Positions 5,408 to 12,585 of a stretch of 12,585 bases of DNA are shown one piece after another. Position numbers and translations under genes: made by a program. Source of the stretch: Hathewaya proteolytica DSM 3090. Lineage in GTDB: Bacteria > Bacillota > Clostridia > Clostridiales > Clostridiaceae. The notes beneath the pieces are model-generated. The model had not been told where the DNA came from and did no database searches. It saw only the letters and a list, made by a program, of their open reading frames with translations. Location: the NCBI RefSeq assembly GCF_900142225.1, contig NZ_FRAD01000037.1, positions 1 through 12,585 of the forward strand, in the 5' to 3' direction. The stretch's first letter is position 1; every line of letters begins with the position of its first letter.

Positions 5408-6337
5408 ATGTTAAATGAAAAGATTGGGGCGATATTTAATAATATTAGTGCTGTAATAATGGGCAGGGATGAACAGGTATTGAATATTATAAAGGGTGTT
5501 TTGGCTGGCGGCCACATATTAATAAATGATGTGCCAGGAGTGGGAAAGACAACATTAATAAAATCATTGTGTAAGAGTATTGATTTGAAGTGCAATAGAA
5601 TTCAATTTACGCCTGATTTGCTTCCAACGGATATACTGGGAGTATCAATATACAATAAAACCTTAGAAAATTTTGAATTTAAAAAGGGACCTATCTTTTG
5701 CAATATGATCTTAGCAGATGAAATCAATAGGGCTTCTCCAAAGACTCAGTCAGCGTTATTACAGGCTATGGAAGAAAAATGTGTTAGTGAGGGTGATTTT
5801 ACATATAATTTGCAGGAGCCTTTTATTGTTATGGCAACTGAAAATCCAATTGATGAAGAAGGTACTTATTCTCTTCCAGAGGCGCAAAAGGATAGATTTA
5901 TGATTAGCTGTAAGATTGGATACCCTTCCCCTAAAAATGAAGTTAAAATATTGTATAAATATAGAACAGAAAATCCTATAGATGATATAAATGCTGTAAT
6001 TAGTGGTAGAGATCTTATGGAAATGCAACGGGAAGTTAGGAATGTAAATGTGGATAGTAAGGTTCTCAGTTATATTGTTTATATTGTAAATGCTACAAGG
6101 GGAAATCCTTATTTAAGAGGTGGTGTAAGTGTGAGAGCTTCCATGGCCTTGATGAGGGTAGCTCAGGCTACAGCTTATATTAATGGCAGAAATTATGTGA
6201 TTCCTGATGATGTAAAAGATAATATTGATTTAGTTATAAAACATAGGTTGATTTTAAATGTTAAAGCATACAATGACAAGGTTACGCCAGAAATTATAAT
6301 ACAAGATATTATAAATAAAGTCACTCCACGGGTATAA
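5408..6337 (+). CDS. MoxR-family AAA+ ATPase
   Basis: A 309-residue cytosolic AAA+ ATPase of usual MoxR length. Walker A PGVGKTT (43-49), Walker B ILADEINRA (101-109), sensor 1 in ATENP (Asn about 146), arginine finger region EAQKDRF (158-164), and the C-terminal lid with sensor 2 in VSVRASMALMRVAQA (about 237-251). MoxR proteins act as chaperone-like ATPases with a partner, often encoded beside a DUF58 protein and a membrane transglutaminase, as here. The ATG at 5408 has AAGGGGG 7 nt upstream. It is the first gene of a three-gene operon; the DUF58 gene starts 4 nt after its stop. No clear promoter is visible in the 40-bp gap after the DUF1667-like gene, so it may be read through from there. 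Confidence 0.95.
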   Translation: MLNEKIGAIFNNISAVIMGRDEQVLNIIKGVLAGGHILINDVPGVGKTTLIKSLCKSIDLKCNRIQFTPDLLPTDILGVSIYNKTLENFEFKKGPIFCNMILADEINRASPKTQSALLQAMEEKCVSEGDFTYNLQEPFIVMATENPIDEEGTYSLPEAQKDRFMISCKIGYPSPKNEVKILYKYRTENPIDDINAVISGRDLMEMQREVRNVNVDSKVLSYIVYIVNATRGNPYLRGGVSVRASMALMRVAQATAYINGRNYVIPDDVKDNIDLVIKHRLILNVKAYNDKVTPEIIIQDIINKVTPRV

Positions 6338-6341
6338 TGTT

Positions 6342-7394
6342 ATGATTAAGATAAGCGGAATTTTTATTTTATGGTTTCTTCTAGTATTAATCTTTAAGAT
6401 TGCTATGGGTGGCTTGATGGTAAATACTATTTTTATAATTACAACCACTGCCTTTGTTTTGTCATTTGTTAATGCTATTATTCAAATTAAGGCAGTAAAC
6501 ATAATTGTTGAATTTAACGATGTAGATTATTTTGCAGGTGACACTGTTGGTTTACGATTAACTTTAAAGAATAAATTTAGTTTTTTACTGACCAGCTTAA
6601 TTATAAAAAGTGATTATTTTACATGCTTTTTTTATTGTTCTCCTTTTAAACAAAATAAATTTGTCCGAAATATAACTTTTGATAAAAAGGGTGTATATCC
6701 TATAAATGATTTTAATTTAATAATAAGAGATGTCTTTGGAATAACTACGGTAAAGAAGAATATTGAGATTAATAAAGTTATAAATATATATCCAAGGTTA
6801 GTAGACATTTCCCATGAATTTAAATGCTTAGTAGGATATGAGAAATATGAAAATAAGAAAAAAATCACTAAAAATATAATGGAAAATCAGCAAAATGATA
6901 TAAAAGATTTTAGAGTGTTTGTACCTGGTGATAGTTTGAGAAGAGTGCACTGGAAATTGTCAGCTAAAAGAGATCAATTGTTTGTTAAGGAATATGAGCA
7001 GACTAATGAGTGTAATATGAATGTATTTGTTGACCTTACTGAAGTAAAAAAGAAGGAATATATAAAGTATGATGATGTTTTAGCGTCCAAGGTTGTATCT
7101 ATAATATATTTTCTTTTGAAGAAAGGGTATAATATAAGGATTTTTATTAATGATCTGGAAAAAACTCAAATATCTTTAAAGGGGAAAGTTGAATTTAAAA
7201 AGGTTTTGACGTATTTTACTGGTACAAATTATTACTCAGCTGCAGATATTATGGATTTAAATGATGGAAGACGGTATACTAGTGGCAATAATCTTATTCT
7301 TCTGTTTAATCCTGAGGGAAACTTGAACATTGGTGGCAATGGAAATGTTGCGGATAACGTGGTTGAAATGTATCAGCTGATAAGAGGTGGTTAA
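6342..7394 (+). CDS. DUF58-domain membrane protein
   Basis: A 350-residue protein: two membrane segments at the N-terminus (about 5-21 and 26-46), a beta-rich region (50-150), then the DUF58 signature FRVFVPGDSLRRVHWKLSAK (190-209) and a VWA-like remainder beginning FVDLTE. DUF58 proteins are regular partners of MoxR ATPases; their biochemical action is unknown. The start ATG is 4 nt past the MoxR stop with no strong SD, so translation is probably coupled. The stop is 1 nt before the transglutaminase start. The SD for that next gene (AGAGGTGG) lies in the last codons of this one. Confidence 0.93.
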   Translation: MIKISGIFILWFLLVLIFKIAMGGLMVNTIFIITTTAFVLSFVNAIIQIKAVNIIVEFNDVDYFAGDTVGLRLTLKNKFSFLLTSLIIKSDYFTCFFYCSPFKQNKFVRNITFDKKGVYPINDFNLIIRDVFGITTVKKNIEINKVINIYPRLVDISHEFKCLVGYEKYENKKKITKNIMENQQNDIKDFRVFVPGDSLRRVHWKLSAKRDQLFVKEYEQTNECNMNVFVDLTEVKKKEYIKYDDVLASKVVSIIYFLLKKGYNIRIFINDLEKTQISLKGKVEFKKVLTYFTGTNYYSAADIMDLNDGRRYTSGNNLILLFNPEGNLNIGGNGNVADNVVEMYQLIRGG

Positions 7395-7395
7395 C

Positions 7396-9678
7396 ATGGT
7401 TATAAGTAAAAATAGATTGAAAATTACTAAACTAATATTATCTAGTACTTTATTAATGATTAGCATCCTTGTTATTGGAAATCTGTGCAAGGATTGTTTT
7501 TTTATAAACAACTATTCACAAACCATTGTTTTTGCATGTGTGATTTGTGGAATATTTGTGCATATTGTTTTATCTAGATTTCTAAAAAAATGGTGGCATA
7601 AGGCTATTTTTATTATTATGCTCATATTGTCATTTATGGTATTATACAAAGTTAATAAGTATTTTTATTATGATTTTTATAAACACAATATTCTTGAACC
7701 AATAAACTATATGGTGAATTGCTACAATTACAATAAAATAGTGGACTTTAAAATAATAAAACCTTTAATTAGATTTTCTGTTCCAATCTTATCAGTTTTA
7801 ATTCTCTATATAGTTGAAAAATGCAGTGTGAATTTTATCGTTTTAATTAATGGTGTTGCGCTAATATGTGTGTGGGCATTAGAAAATTGGCTTCTTCAAA
7901 AATATATGTTTAAGTTAATAGGCTTATCTTTTGTAACGATTATCATAAACCAAGTTTTGAAAAATTCTAAAAAGAATATTGATAAGTATGAAAAAATAGA
8001 AATTACATGGGGAAATACATGTTGGATTATTATACCTGTAATTTTTATTTTAATCACTTCATTTTATGTTTCTTCAACAAAAGGAGGAATATTAAGTGAA
8101 AACAATATCATATCAGAAATTAATGAATATGTATATGGCAATGGAAGTGTCATATACGGTGATCAGTCTGTATTGAATAAGGTTGGATATAACAATAGTA
8201 CAGATATTCTTGGCGGAAGTATAAGTCTTGATGATAAGGTTGTTATGTACGTAGATACCGATAGGCCATGCTACCTCCGTGGAAATATCAAGGAAGAGTA
8301 TAGCGGCTACTCTTGGAGAGCTAAAAATAGCTATGGTAAGTTAGAACCTAATTTACATTTAAAAAATTTAGAGCCTAAAACTTCTATGACTATAAAATAT
8401 GCTGGGGATTTTAAAACTTACAATTTCTTTGTGCCAAACAATTATGTAAAAATACAGTACTCTAATCCTGATGGGATTCGATATTCAAAAAAAGGAGAGG
8501 TGTTAAATAACACTTTTGTTAATGAACCATATACGGTGGTAAAATATGATAGCATTGGTGCAAAGGATTTTTTATATTTTGATTCTATAGATGATGTAGT
8601 ATTGGGGCAAGCACCCAGATATATGGATTACCAGGTGAGTGTGCTTTCAAGATATAATTCCTCAGAGACCATGGACGATTTTATCTATGATAAATACGAT
8701 GAAACCATTAAGTTTCAGTATAATGATTATCTTCAGTTGCCAAAGATGCCTAGCAGAGTAATTGAGTTATCTGATAGTATAACAAAGAATTGTAATTCTA
8801 CTTATGGGAAAGTTCAAGCTATAAAAAAATATCTTGAGGATAACTATACTTATTCATTAAAGGTTGATGTACCTAATAGGGATAAGGATTTTGTGGACAA
8901 CTTTCTTTTTGAAGAGAAAAAAGGTTACTGTACATACTTTGCCAGTGCCATGGCTATTTTGTGCAGAGCCCAAGGTATTCCGGCAAGATATGTAGAAGGA
9001 TTTTCAATGAACAATGCAGAGAAGAGAAAAAATGAGTACATTGTCACTAGCAAATGTGCACATGCTTGGTGTGAGGTTCTAGCTTCCCCAGAAAAAAATC
9101 TGTGGACCATTGTTGACCCTAAGACAAGTATTAATAGTGATAGACCAGTTATAAACGATGTACCCATTAATGAAATTCATGAGCAAGAAAAAGAGGAAGA
9201 TAAAGAAAAACTAAAGGATCAGATTGAAAAGAAAAATCAAAATGAAAATAAGAAAACTCAAAATGGTGTAAGTAATGAGGTGGGGAACAAACATAAAACA
9301 TTCTATGAAAAGTATCTTAAAGAGTTCAATTTGTTTACTCTAACATTATGTGCACTTCTTATTGTAGGTATAGTTGCAGCTGGTGTTTATAGTGTAAGAG
9401 GCATTAGGTACATGAGAATCATGAAAGATAAATCTCTTAAAAGTCTATATAAATACTACGTAAAGAAGTTAAATGCAATGGGTATTGTGTATGAAGAAGG
9501 TGAAACGGACCTAGAGTTTATGAGAAAAACTAGGGATACGGAAATTTATCCTTACTGTATGGAATTGGTGGAAAAACTCAATGGTGAATTGTATGGTGGT
9601 ATGGTGGGTGAACTAGACAGAAAGAAATATTACAAATTTATAAATCGGTATTATAAACAGAATTCAAAGACGAGATAG
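7396..9678 (+). CDS. Membrane-anchored transglutaminase (TgpA-like) with C-terminal DUF4129-type region
   Basis: A 760-residue protein. Residues 1-230 hold several membrane segments (TgpA N-terminal type). An extracytoplasmic region follows, with a transglutaminase-like core whose catalytic triad is visible: Cys512 in KKGYCTYFASAMA, His556 in CAHAWCEV and Asp574 in TIVDPK. A charged Lys/Glu/Gln/Asn linker (about 590-640) leads to one more membrane helix (about 645-668), then a cytosolic tail of DUF4129 type (SLYKYYVKKLNAMGI to the end). Membrane transglutaminases of this kind are encoded with MoxR and DUF58; they probably act on envelope proteins or peptides, but substrates are unknown. The ATG at 7396 is chosen because AGAGGTGG lies just upstream; an in-frame GTG at 7387 sits within that SD. 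It is the last recognisable gene of the operon, and no clear terminator follows. Confidence 0.93.
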   Translation: MVISKNRLKITKLILSSTLLMISILVIGNLCKDCFFINNYSQTIVFACVICGIFVHIVLSRFLKKWWHKAIFIIMLILSFMVLYKVNKYFYYDFYKHNILEPINYMVNCYNYNKIVDFKIIKPLIRFSVPILSVLILYIVEKCSVNFIVLINGVALICVWALENWLLQKYMFKLIGLSFVTIIINQVLKNSKKNIDKYEKIEITWGNTCWIIIPVIFILITSFYVSSTKGGILSENNIISEINEYVYGNGSVIYGDQSVLNKVGYNNSTDILGGSISLDDKVVMYVDTDRPCYLRGNIKEEYSGYSWRAKNSYGKLEPNLHLKNLEPKTSMTIKYAGDFKTYNFFVPNNYVKIQYSNPDGIRYSKKGEVLNNTFVNEPYTVVKYDSIGAKDFLYFDSIDDVVLGQAPRYMDYQVSVLSRYNSSETMDDFIYDKYDETIKFQYNDYLQLPKMPSRVIELSDSITKNCNSTYGKVQAIKKYLEDNYTYSLKVDVPNRDKDFVDNFLFEEKKGYCTYFASAMAILCRAQGIPARYVEGFSMNNAEKRKNEYIVTSKCAHAWCEVLASPEKNLWTIVDPKTSINSDRPVINDVPINEIHEQEKEEDKEKLKDQIEKKNQNENKKTQNGVSNEVGNKHKTFYEKYLKEFNLFTLTLCALLIVGIVAAGVYSVRGIRYMRIMKDKSLKSLYKYYVKKLNAMGIVYEEGETDLEFMRKTRDTEIYPYCMELVEKLNGELYGGMVGELDRKKYYKFINRYYKQNSKTR

Positions 9679-9686
9679 GTGATAAC

Positions 9687-9704
9687 ATGAACAATTTTTT
9701 TTAA
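9687..9704 (+). other. Five-codon reading frame after the transglutaminase gene
   Basis: ATG AAC AAT TTT TTT TAA lies 8 nt after the transglutaminase stop, preceded by AGGTGAT, a good SD. It contains a run of eight T residues; changing its length by one gives only an 11- or 9-codon frame. It may be the stub of a lost downstream operon gene, or chance. Confidence 0.25.
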
Positions 9705-9765
9705 TAGAAAAATAAGTGTTTAAAATATGATATTTTTAATGTTTTTTCAATGCTAAAATGTGTCA

Positions 9766-9794
9766 TTGACAAATTGGTGAAAGCTGAGTATCAT
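9766..9794 (+). promoter_or_regulatory. Sigma-A promoter of the feo operon
   Basis: TTGACA (9766-9771), 17-bp spacer, TATCAT (9789-9794, 5 of 6 matches). The predicted start of transcription is near 9801, about 45 nt before feoA. The probable operator palindrome begins at that point. Confidence 0.8.
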
Positions 9795-9799
9795 AAATA

Positions 9800-9821
9800 T
9801 TAGTTAGAGAATGCTAACTAA
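9800..9821 (+). promoter_or_regulatory. Palindromic operator over the feo transcription start
   Basis: Perfect 8-bp inverted arms TTAGTTAG (9800-9807) and CTAACTAA (9814-9821) with a 6-bp centre. The TTAG...CTAA half-sites resemble DtxR/IdeR/MntR-type metal-repressor operators more than the GATAAT-type Fur box. The place, directly after the -10, fits iron-dependent repression. Which protein binds is inference; no such regulator is encoded in the window. Confidence 0.6.
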
Positions 9822-9845
9822 ATTCCTAATAGGACGTGATATATT

Positions 9846-10085
9846 ATGACTCTGGACCAGTTGAAAGTTGGCAGTACGGCTACTATAAAATCTGTAGGTG
9901 GAGAGGGTCCCCTTCGTTTGAGATTATTAGATATGGGACTTATACCTAGAACAAAGGTAACTTTGCAAAAAGTAGCACCTATGGGGGATCCTATTGAAAT
10001 TCGTGTTAGGGGATATGAATTGACACTTCGTATGGATGATGCTAAAAATATTGAAATTGAACATATGGGAGGCGACGAAAAGTGA
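9846..10085 (+). CDS. feoA: FeoA, ferrous iron transport accessory protein
   Basis: A 79-residue SH3-like cytosolic protein of usual FeoA length. The family pattern is clear: LKVGSTATIKSVGGEGPLRLRLLDMGLIPRTKVTL, then APMGDPIEIRVRGYELTLR. FeoA works with the FeoB transporter, probably by contacting its cytosolic part. AGGACGTGAT (9831-9840) is the SD, 5 nt before the ATG. The stop overlaps the feoB start as GTGA, so feoA and feoB are translationally coupled. The operon has its own promoter and a palindromic operator upstream. Confidence 0.96.
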   Translation: MTLDQLKVGSTATIKSVGGEGPLRLRLLDMGLIPRTKVTLQKVAPMGDPIEIRVRGYELTLRMDDAKNIEIEHMGGDEK

Positions 10086-12091
10086 TATTTGCACTGGCAG
10101 GAAATCAAAATTGTGGAAAGACTACACTGTTCAATGCACTTACTGGCTCGAACCAACACGTTGGAAACTTTCCAGGGGTAACTGTTGATCAGAAAATCGG
10201 TGAAATACGCAATGCCAAGGGTTGTTCCATTGTTGACCTTCCAGGTATTTATTCGCTGAGGCCCTATACACAGGAAGAGATAGTAACTCGTGATTATGTA
10301 ATAAATGAAAAACCAGATGGCATTATTAATATAGTAGATGCCACTAACATTGAGAGAAATCTTTATTTGACTTTACAGCTTCTTGAGCTTAAAATTCCCA
10401 TGGTACTTGCACTTAATATGATGGATGAAGTTAGGTCTAATGGTGGAACTATTGATGTTAAACTTATGAGTGAGGCTTTAGGAATACCTGTTATACCTAT
10501 TAGCGCCTCTAAAGGCGAAGGTGTATCTGAACTTGTGGACAAGGCTCTTCAAGTAGCAAAGAATAGAATCGAGCCAAAGGTATGGGATTTTTGTGGTGAG
10601 GAATCACCTGTGCACCGATGTATACATGCAGTTATGCATCTGATTACGGATCATGCTGAACGTCTTAATATTCCACCTCGCTTTTGTGCCACAAAGCTTA
10701 TTGAAGGCGACAGTGACATGGAAAATCGATTGGGGTTAAATCAAAACGAAAAAGAATTAATTGAACATTGTATAGTCGAGCTGGAAAATGACTCTAGTTT
10801 TGATAGAAATGAAGCGTTGGCAGATATGAGATATTCATTCATAGAAAATGTGGTGGAGACTTCTGTAGTGAAGTGTCATGAAAGTCGTGAACATAAAAGA
10901 AGTGTCAAGATTGATAAAGTACTTACGGGAAAACATACAGCAATACCTGTTTTCTTAGGTATTATGCTATTTATATTCTGGATGACTTTCAATGTCATCG
11001 GCCCCGCACTATCTAACGTGCTTTCTATGGGAACAGATGCTCTGACGAACATTGTGGATAAAGGGCTTACATCATATGGTATAAATCCTGTGGTGCATAG
11101 CCTTGTTATAGATGGTATTTTTGCGGGTGTAGGAAGTGTATTAAGTTTTCTTCCTATAATTGTGACCTTATTTTTCTTCTTATCTATTCTTGAAGATACA
11201 GGATATATGGCCCGTGTGGCTTTTGTAATGGACAAACTGCTTAGAAAAATTGGTCTATCGGGAAGAAGTTTTGTACCAATGCTTATAGGTTTTGGATGCT
11301 CTGTGCCTGCCATAATGGCTACGCGAACATTGTCTTCTGATCGGGATAGAAAAATGACTATATTGCTTACTCCTTACATGAGTTGTTCCGCTAAAATACC
11401 TATTTATGCAGTATTTTGTGCAGCATTTTTTAATAAATACCAGGCGTTAGTTATGATAGGATTGTATATACTTGGGATTATTCTTGGTATTATAGTTGCG
11501 CTAGTTTTAAAGAAAACTGCTTTTGCAGGAAATCCAGTTCCTTTTGTCATGGAACTTCCAAATTATCGCTTCCCATCAGCAAAAAATGTTTTATTATTAC
11601 TTTGGGAAAAGGCAAAGGATTTTATACAGAAAGCTTTTACAGTAATATTTTTGGCTTCTGTCATCATATGGTTCTTACAGACCTTCGATACACGATTAAA
11701 CGTGGTTAGTGACTCATCACAAAGTCTTTTAGCTATGATTGGTCAATTCGTAGCGCCTATTCTTGCACCTCTTGGATTTGATGATTGGAGGGTGGCTACA
11801 TCACTTATTTCAGGATTTACTGCTAAGGAAGCTGTAGTCAGCACCATGTCCGTACTTCTAAATACTAGTATGGCCAATCTTAGCTCTGCATTGACAGGGT
11901 TATTTACTCCACTAGCAGCTTTTAGTTTTCTTGTGTTCACCTTGTTGTATACTCCGTGTGTAGCTGCTGTTGCCACCATAAGGCGTGAGTTAAAATCTGT
12001 AACACAGACAGTAGGCGTAGTTATAATGCAGTGTGCAATAGCTTGGCTTGTTGCCTTTGCTGTATATCAAATAGGGAGTGTTATAATATGA
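10082..12091 (+). CDS. feoB: FeoB, GTP-binding ferrous iron transporter
   Basis: A 669-residue inner-membrane Fe2+ transporter. The cytosolic G domain is complete: G1 GNQNCGKTT (7-15), the G2 threonine in PGVTVD, G3 DLPG (52-55), G4 NMMD (112-115) and G5 SAS (141-143). A helical GDI-like region (about 165-270) follows, then the polytopic membrane domain (about 285-665) with both Gate-type cysteine motifs, GFGCSVPAIMATRTL and PYMSCSAKIPIY. Length is normal for the family. The GTG start overlaps the feoA stop by 4 bases and its stop overlaps the next start (ATGA). It is the transport component of the feo operon and should be expressed under iron limitation in anaerobic conditions. Confidence 0.98.
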   Translation: MIFALAGNQNCGKTTLFNALTGSNQHVGNFPGVTVDQKIGEIRNAKGCSIVDLPGIYSLRPYTQEEIVTRDYVINEKPDGIINIVDATNIERNLYLTLQLLELKIPMVLALNMMDEVRSNGGTIDVKLMSEALGIPVIPISASKGEGVSELVDKALQVAKNRIEPKVWDFCGEESPVHRCIHAVMHLITDHAERLNIPPRFCATKLIEGDSDMENRLGLNQNEKELIEHCIVELENDSSFDRNEALADMRYSFIENVVETSVVKCHESREHKRSVKIDKVLTGKHTAIPVFLGIMLFIFWMTFNVIGPALSNVLSMGTDALTNIVDKGLTSYGINPVVHSLVIDGIFAGVGSVLSFLPIIVTLFFFLSILEDTGYMARVAFVMDKLLRKIGLSGRSFVPMLIGFGCSVPAIMATRTLSSDRDRKMTILLTPYMSCSAKIPIYAVFCAAFFNKYQALVMIGLYILGIILGIIVALVLKKTAFAGNPVPFVMELPNYRFPSAKNVLLLLWEKAKDFIQKAFTVIFLASVIIWFLQTFDTRLNVVSDSSQSLLAMIGQFVAPILAPLGFDDWRVATSLISGFTAKEAVVSTMSVLLNTSMANLSSALTGLFTPLAAFSFLVFTLLYTPCVAAVATIRRELKSVTQTVGVVIMQCAIAWLVAFAVYQIGSVII

Positions 12092-12231
12092 ATATTTTAG
12101 ACTACTTAATAATTGCTGCCATAGTTGTATGGGCATTATGGTCCCTCACATGGCTTAGGCGTAGAAAGAAACAAGGTAAATGTTGTTGCGGATGCAGCGG
12201 TTGTGCAAAAATGAGACAATGTAAAAAGTAA
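12088..12231 (+). CDS. FeoB-associated Cys-rich membrane protein
   Basis: A 47-residue protein: one membrane helix (about 6-23), a basic stop-transfer segment WLRRRKKQGK, and a short tail with six cysteines (32, 33, 34, 36, 39 and 45; CCCGCSGC). This layout matches the small Cys-rich proteins often encoded after feoB in Firmicutes. They sit where feoC lies in enterobacteria but are not homologous to the winged-helix FeoC. A metal-handling or redox role is plausible but unproven. The ATG at 12088 overlaps the feoB stop (ATGA); a longer frame from 12031 would lie inside feoB and is not used. A terminator follows. Confidence 0.88.
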   Translation: MNILDYLIIAAIVVWALWSLTWLRRRKKQGKCCCGCSGCAKMRQCKK

Positions 12232-12237
12232 AAATTA

Positions 12238-12280
12238 CCCCCCTCCAGAAAAACTTTAAGTTACTTTCAGAGGGGGTTTT
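12238..12280 (+). terminator. Intrinsic terminator of the feo operon
   Basis: CCCCCTC (12239-12245) pairs with GAGGGGG (12270-12276). Past a small internal loop, AGAAA/TTTC extends the stem. TTTT and further AT-rich sequence follow. It lies 7 nt after the Cys-rich gene. Confidence 0.85.
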
Positions 12281-12298
12281 ATAATTTTGCCCGTAAAA

Positions 12299-12366
12299 CC
12301 TCGTGCCCTTGTGGTAGAGGATGTAAGGGCTTTAAGTTAGGGGAGTTCGATACTCCCCTAACTTAA
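12299..12366 (+). other. Folded DNA/RNA: possible H-type pseudoknot plus perfect 15-bp hairpin
   Basis: CCTC (12299-12302) can pair with GAGG (12317-12320) while the interleaved GCCCTT (12305-12310) pairs with AAGGGC (12325-12330), an H-type pseudoknot. Directly after it, TTAAGTTAGGGGAGT (12332-12346) and ACTCCCCTAACTTAA (12352-12366) form a perfect 15-bp stem with loop TCGAT. Its tip, GGGAG-TTCGATA-CTCCC, has the shape of a tRNA T-arm (5-bp stem, 7-nt TTCGA-type loop). It may be the left-end subterminal structure of the IS, or a guide-RNA/right-end relic of another copy. Confidence 0.6.
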
Positions 12367-12415
12367 CATTACACTAACTTCTGATTTAGAACAAAATACA
12401 ATATGAAAGTTAATT

Positions 12416-12454
12416 CTGACGTCATTTCAATAGCATTGTATAATAACTATACAA
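12416..12454 (+). promoter_or_regulatory. Probable tnpB promoter with a dyad over the -10
   Basis: CTGACG (12416-12421, 4 of 6 matches) and TATAAT (12439-12444) are 17 bp apart. A perfect 7-bp inverted repeat TTGTATA/TATACAA (12436-12442 with 12448-12454) covers the -10 and may bind a repressor or only reflect AT-rich chance symmetry. Confidence 0.5.
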
Positions 12455-12488
12455 ACTACATAAAATACATAAGAAATGAGGTGATATT

Positions 12489-12585
12489 GTGGAGAAGTCT
12501 TTTAAATTTAGGTTAGTGCCAACTAAAGAACAAGAAATTATGTTAAGTAAGACTTTCGGCTCTTGCAGATTTGTATATAATCACT
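12489..12585 (+). CDS. tnpB: TnpB (IS605 OrfB), 5' end, cut by window edge
   Basis: The first 32 codons of a TnpB-type RNA-guided nuclease. The GTG start at 12489 has GAGGTGAT (12478-12485) just upstream. The translation begins VEKSFKFRLVPTKEQE and continues to GSCRFVYNH, the typical TnpB N-terminus (FKFRLYPT...CRFVYNH pattern). The catalytic RuvC and zinc-finger parts are beyond the window, so whether the gene is intact is unknown. TnpB with its omega RNA, normally encoded at the element's right end, cuts DNA and helps the element persist. Confidence 0.85.
   Translation, partial: MEKSFKFRLVPTKEQEIMLSKTFGSCRFVYNH

Larger units (their letters stand above)
12285..12585 (+). mobile_element. IS200/IS605-family element (tnpB-bearing), left part only
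   Basis: The start of a tnpB gene at 12489, together with strongly palindromic DNA upstream (12299-12366), identifies the left part of an IS200/IS605-type or tnpB-only (IS1341-like) element inserted after the feo terminator. The left boundary is not visible: such elements have no inverted terminal repeats and make no target duplication. 12285 is only the base after the terminator. No tnpA precedes tnpB here. Confidence 0.65.

Noticed and set aside
9722..9736. Palindrome AAAATAT-G-ATATTTT as a terminator or operator after the transglutaminase gene
   Set aside because: A single-base loop cannot form a usable hairpin, the sequence is entirely A/T, and short palindromes like this are expected by chance at this base composition.
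882..9778. Identical 13-mer TTGACAAATTGGT at the -35 of the blaI-like promoter (882-894) and the feo promoter (9766-9778)
   Set aside because: Half of it is the -35 consensus and the rest is AT-rich. The flanking operators differ, so shared control is not supported.
10876..11313. Long minus-strand frame inside feoB (145 codons), with several other antisense frames
   Set aside because: They are shadows of clear + strand genes, without SD sequences or recognisable protein features.
12031..12231. 66-codon version of the Cys-rich protein starting inside feoB
   Set aside because: The first 19 codons are feoB read in another frame. The ATG overlapping the feoB stop gives the usual 47-residue protein.
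12340..12366. tRNA pseudogene suggested by the T-arm-like GGGAG-TTCGATA-CTCCC
   Set aside because: No matching D-arm, anticodon arm, acceptor 5' strand or CCA end is present. The stem extends to 15 bp, which tRNAs do not have.

Overview
The window is AT-rich, low-GC Gram-positive DNA, most likely from a Clostridium sensu stricto-type anaerobe. Evidence: clostridial-type 23S/5S rRNA and tRNAs, strong Shine-Dalgarno (SD) sequences, GTG/TTG starts, a GerMN-domain protein (a family tied to sporulation and germination), and oxygen-sensitive chemistry (FeoAB, a BFD-like [2Fe-2S] domain). No species is assigned. All recognised genes are on the + strand.

Layout. (1) 1-845: the end of an rRNA operon, with the 3' end of 23S, a structured spacer carrying a 34-bp copy of the 5' end of the 5S region, the full 5S, tRNA-Met-type (CAU), tRNA-Ala (UGC) and an intrinsic terminator. 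(2) 882-2975: a BlaI-type regulatory locus. The promoter overlaps two dyad operators, followed by the repressor, an M56/BlaR1-like membrane sensor that has lost its protease half, a headless GerMN domain, an intact GerMN lipoprotein and a terminator. The sensor and first GerMN gene look fused by an internal deletion. (3) 2998-3544: a single HD-domain hydrolase with an extended -10 promoter. (4) 3584-5367: a two-gene remnant of a GlpA-like/DUF1667 redox operon. Both proteins have lost hallmark cofactor or metal residues, but their reading frames are intact. (5) 5408-9678: a MoxR ATPase, DUF58 protein and membrane transglutaminase (TgpA-like) operon. (6) 9766-12280: a ferrous iron uptake operon, feoA-feoB-small Cys-rich membrane protein. 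It has a good promoter, a palindrome over the predicted transcription start and a terminator. (7) 12285-12585: the left part of an IS200/IS605-type element with the first 32 codons of tnpB, preceded by strongly folded DNA (a possible pseudoknot plus a perfect 15-bp hairpin).

Genes that work together: BlaI with its two operators should control its own sensor/GerMN transcription unit, but the sensor is broken. MoxR, DUF58 and TgpA form a conserved set thought to act on an envelope process. FeoA, FeoB and the Cys-rich protein form one Fe2+ uptake unit, translationally coupled by overlapping stop/start codons.

The least ordinary parts are the partial 5S repeat, the deletion-fused sensor, the hairpin between the SD and start codon of the GlpA-like gene, the decayed redox pair, and the folded DNA in front of tnpB. 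Nothing here is clearly a new multi-gene system.
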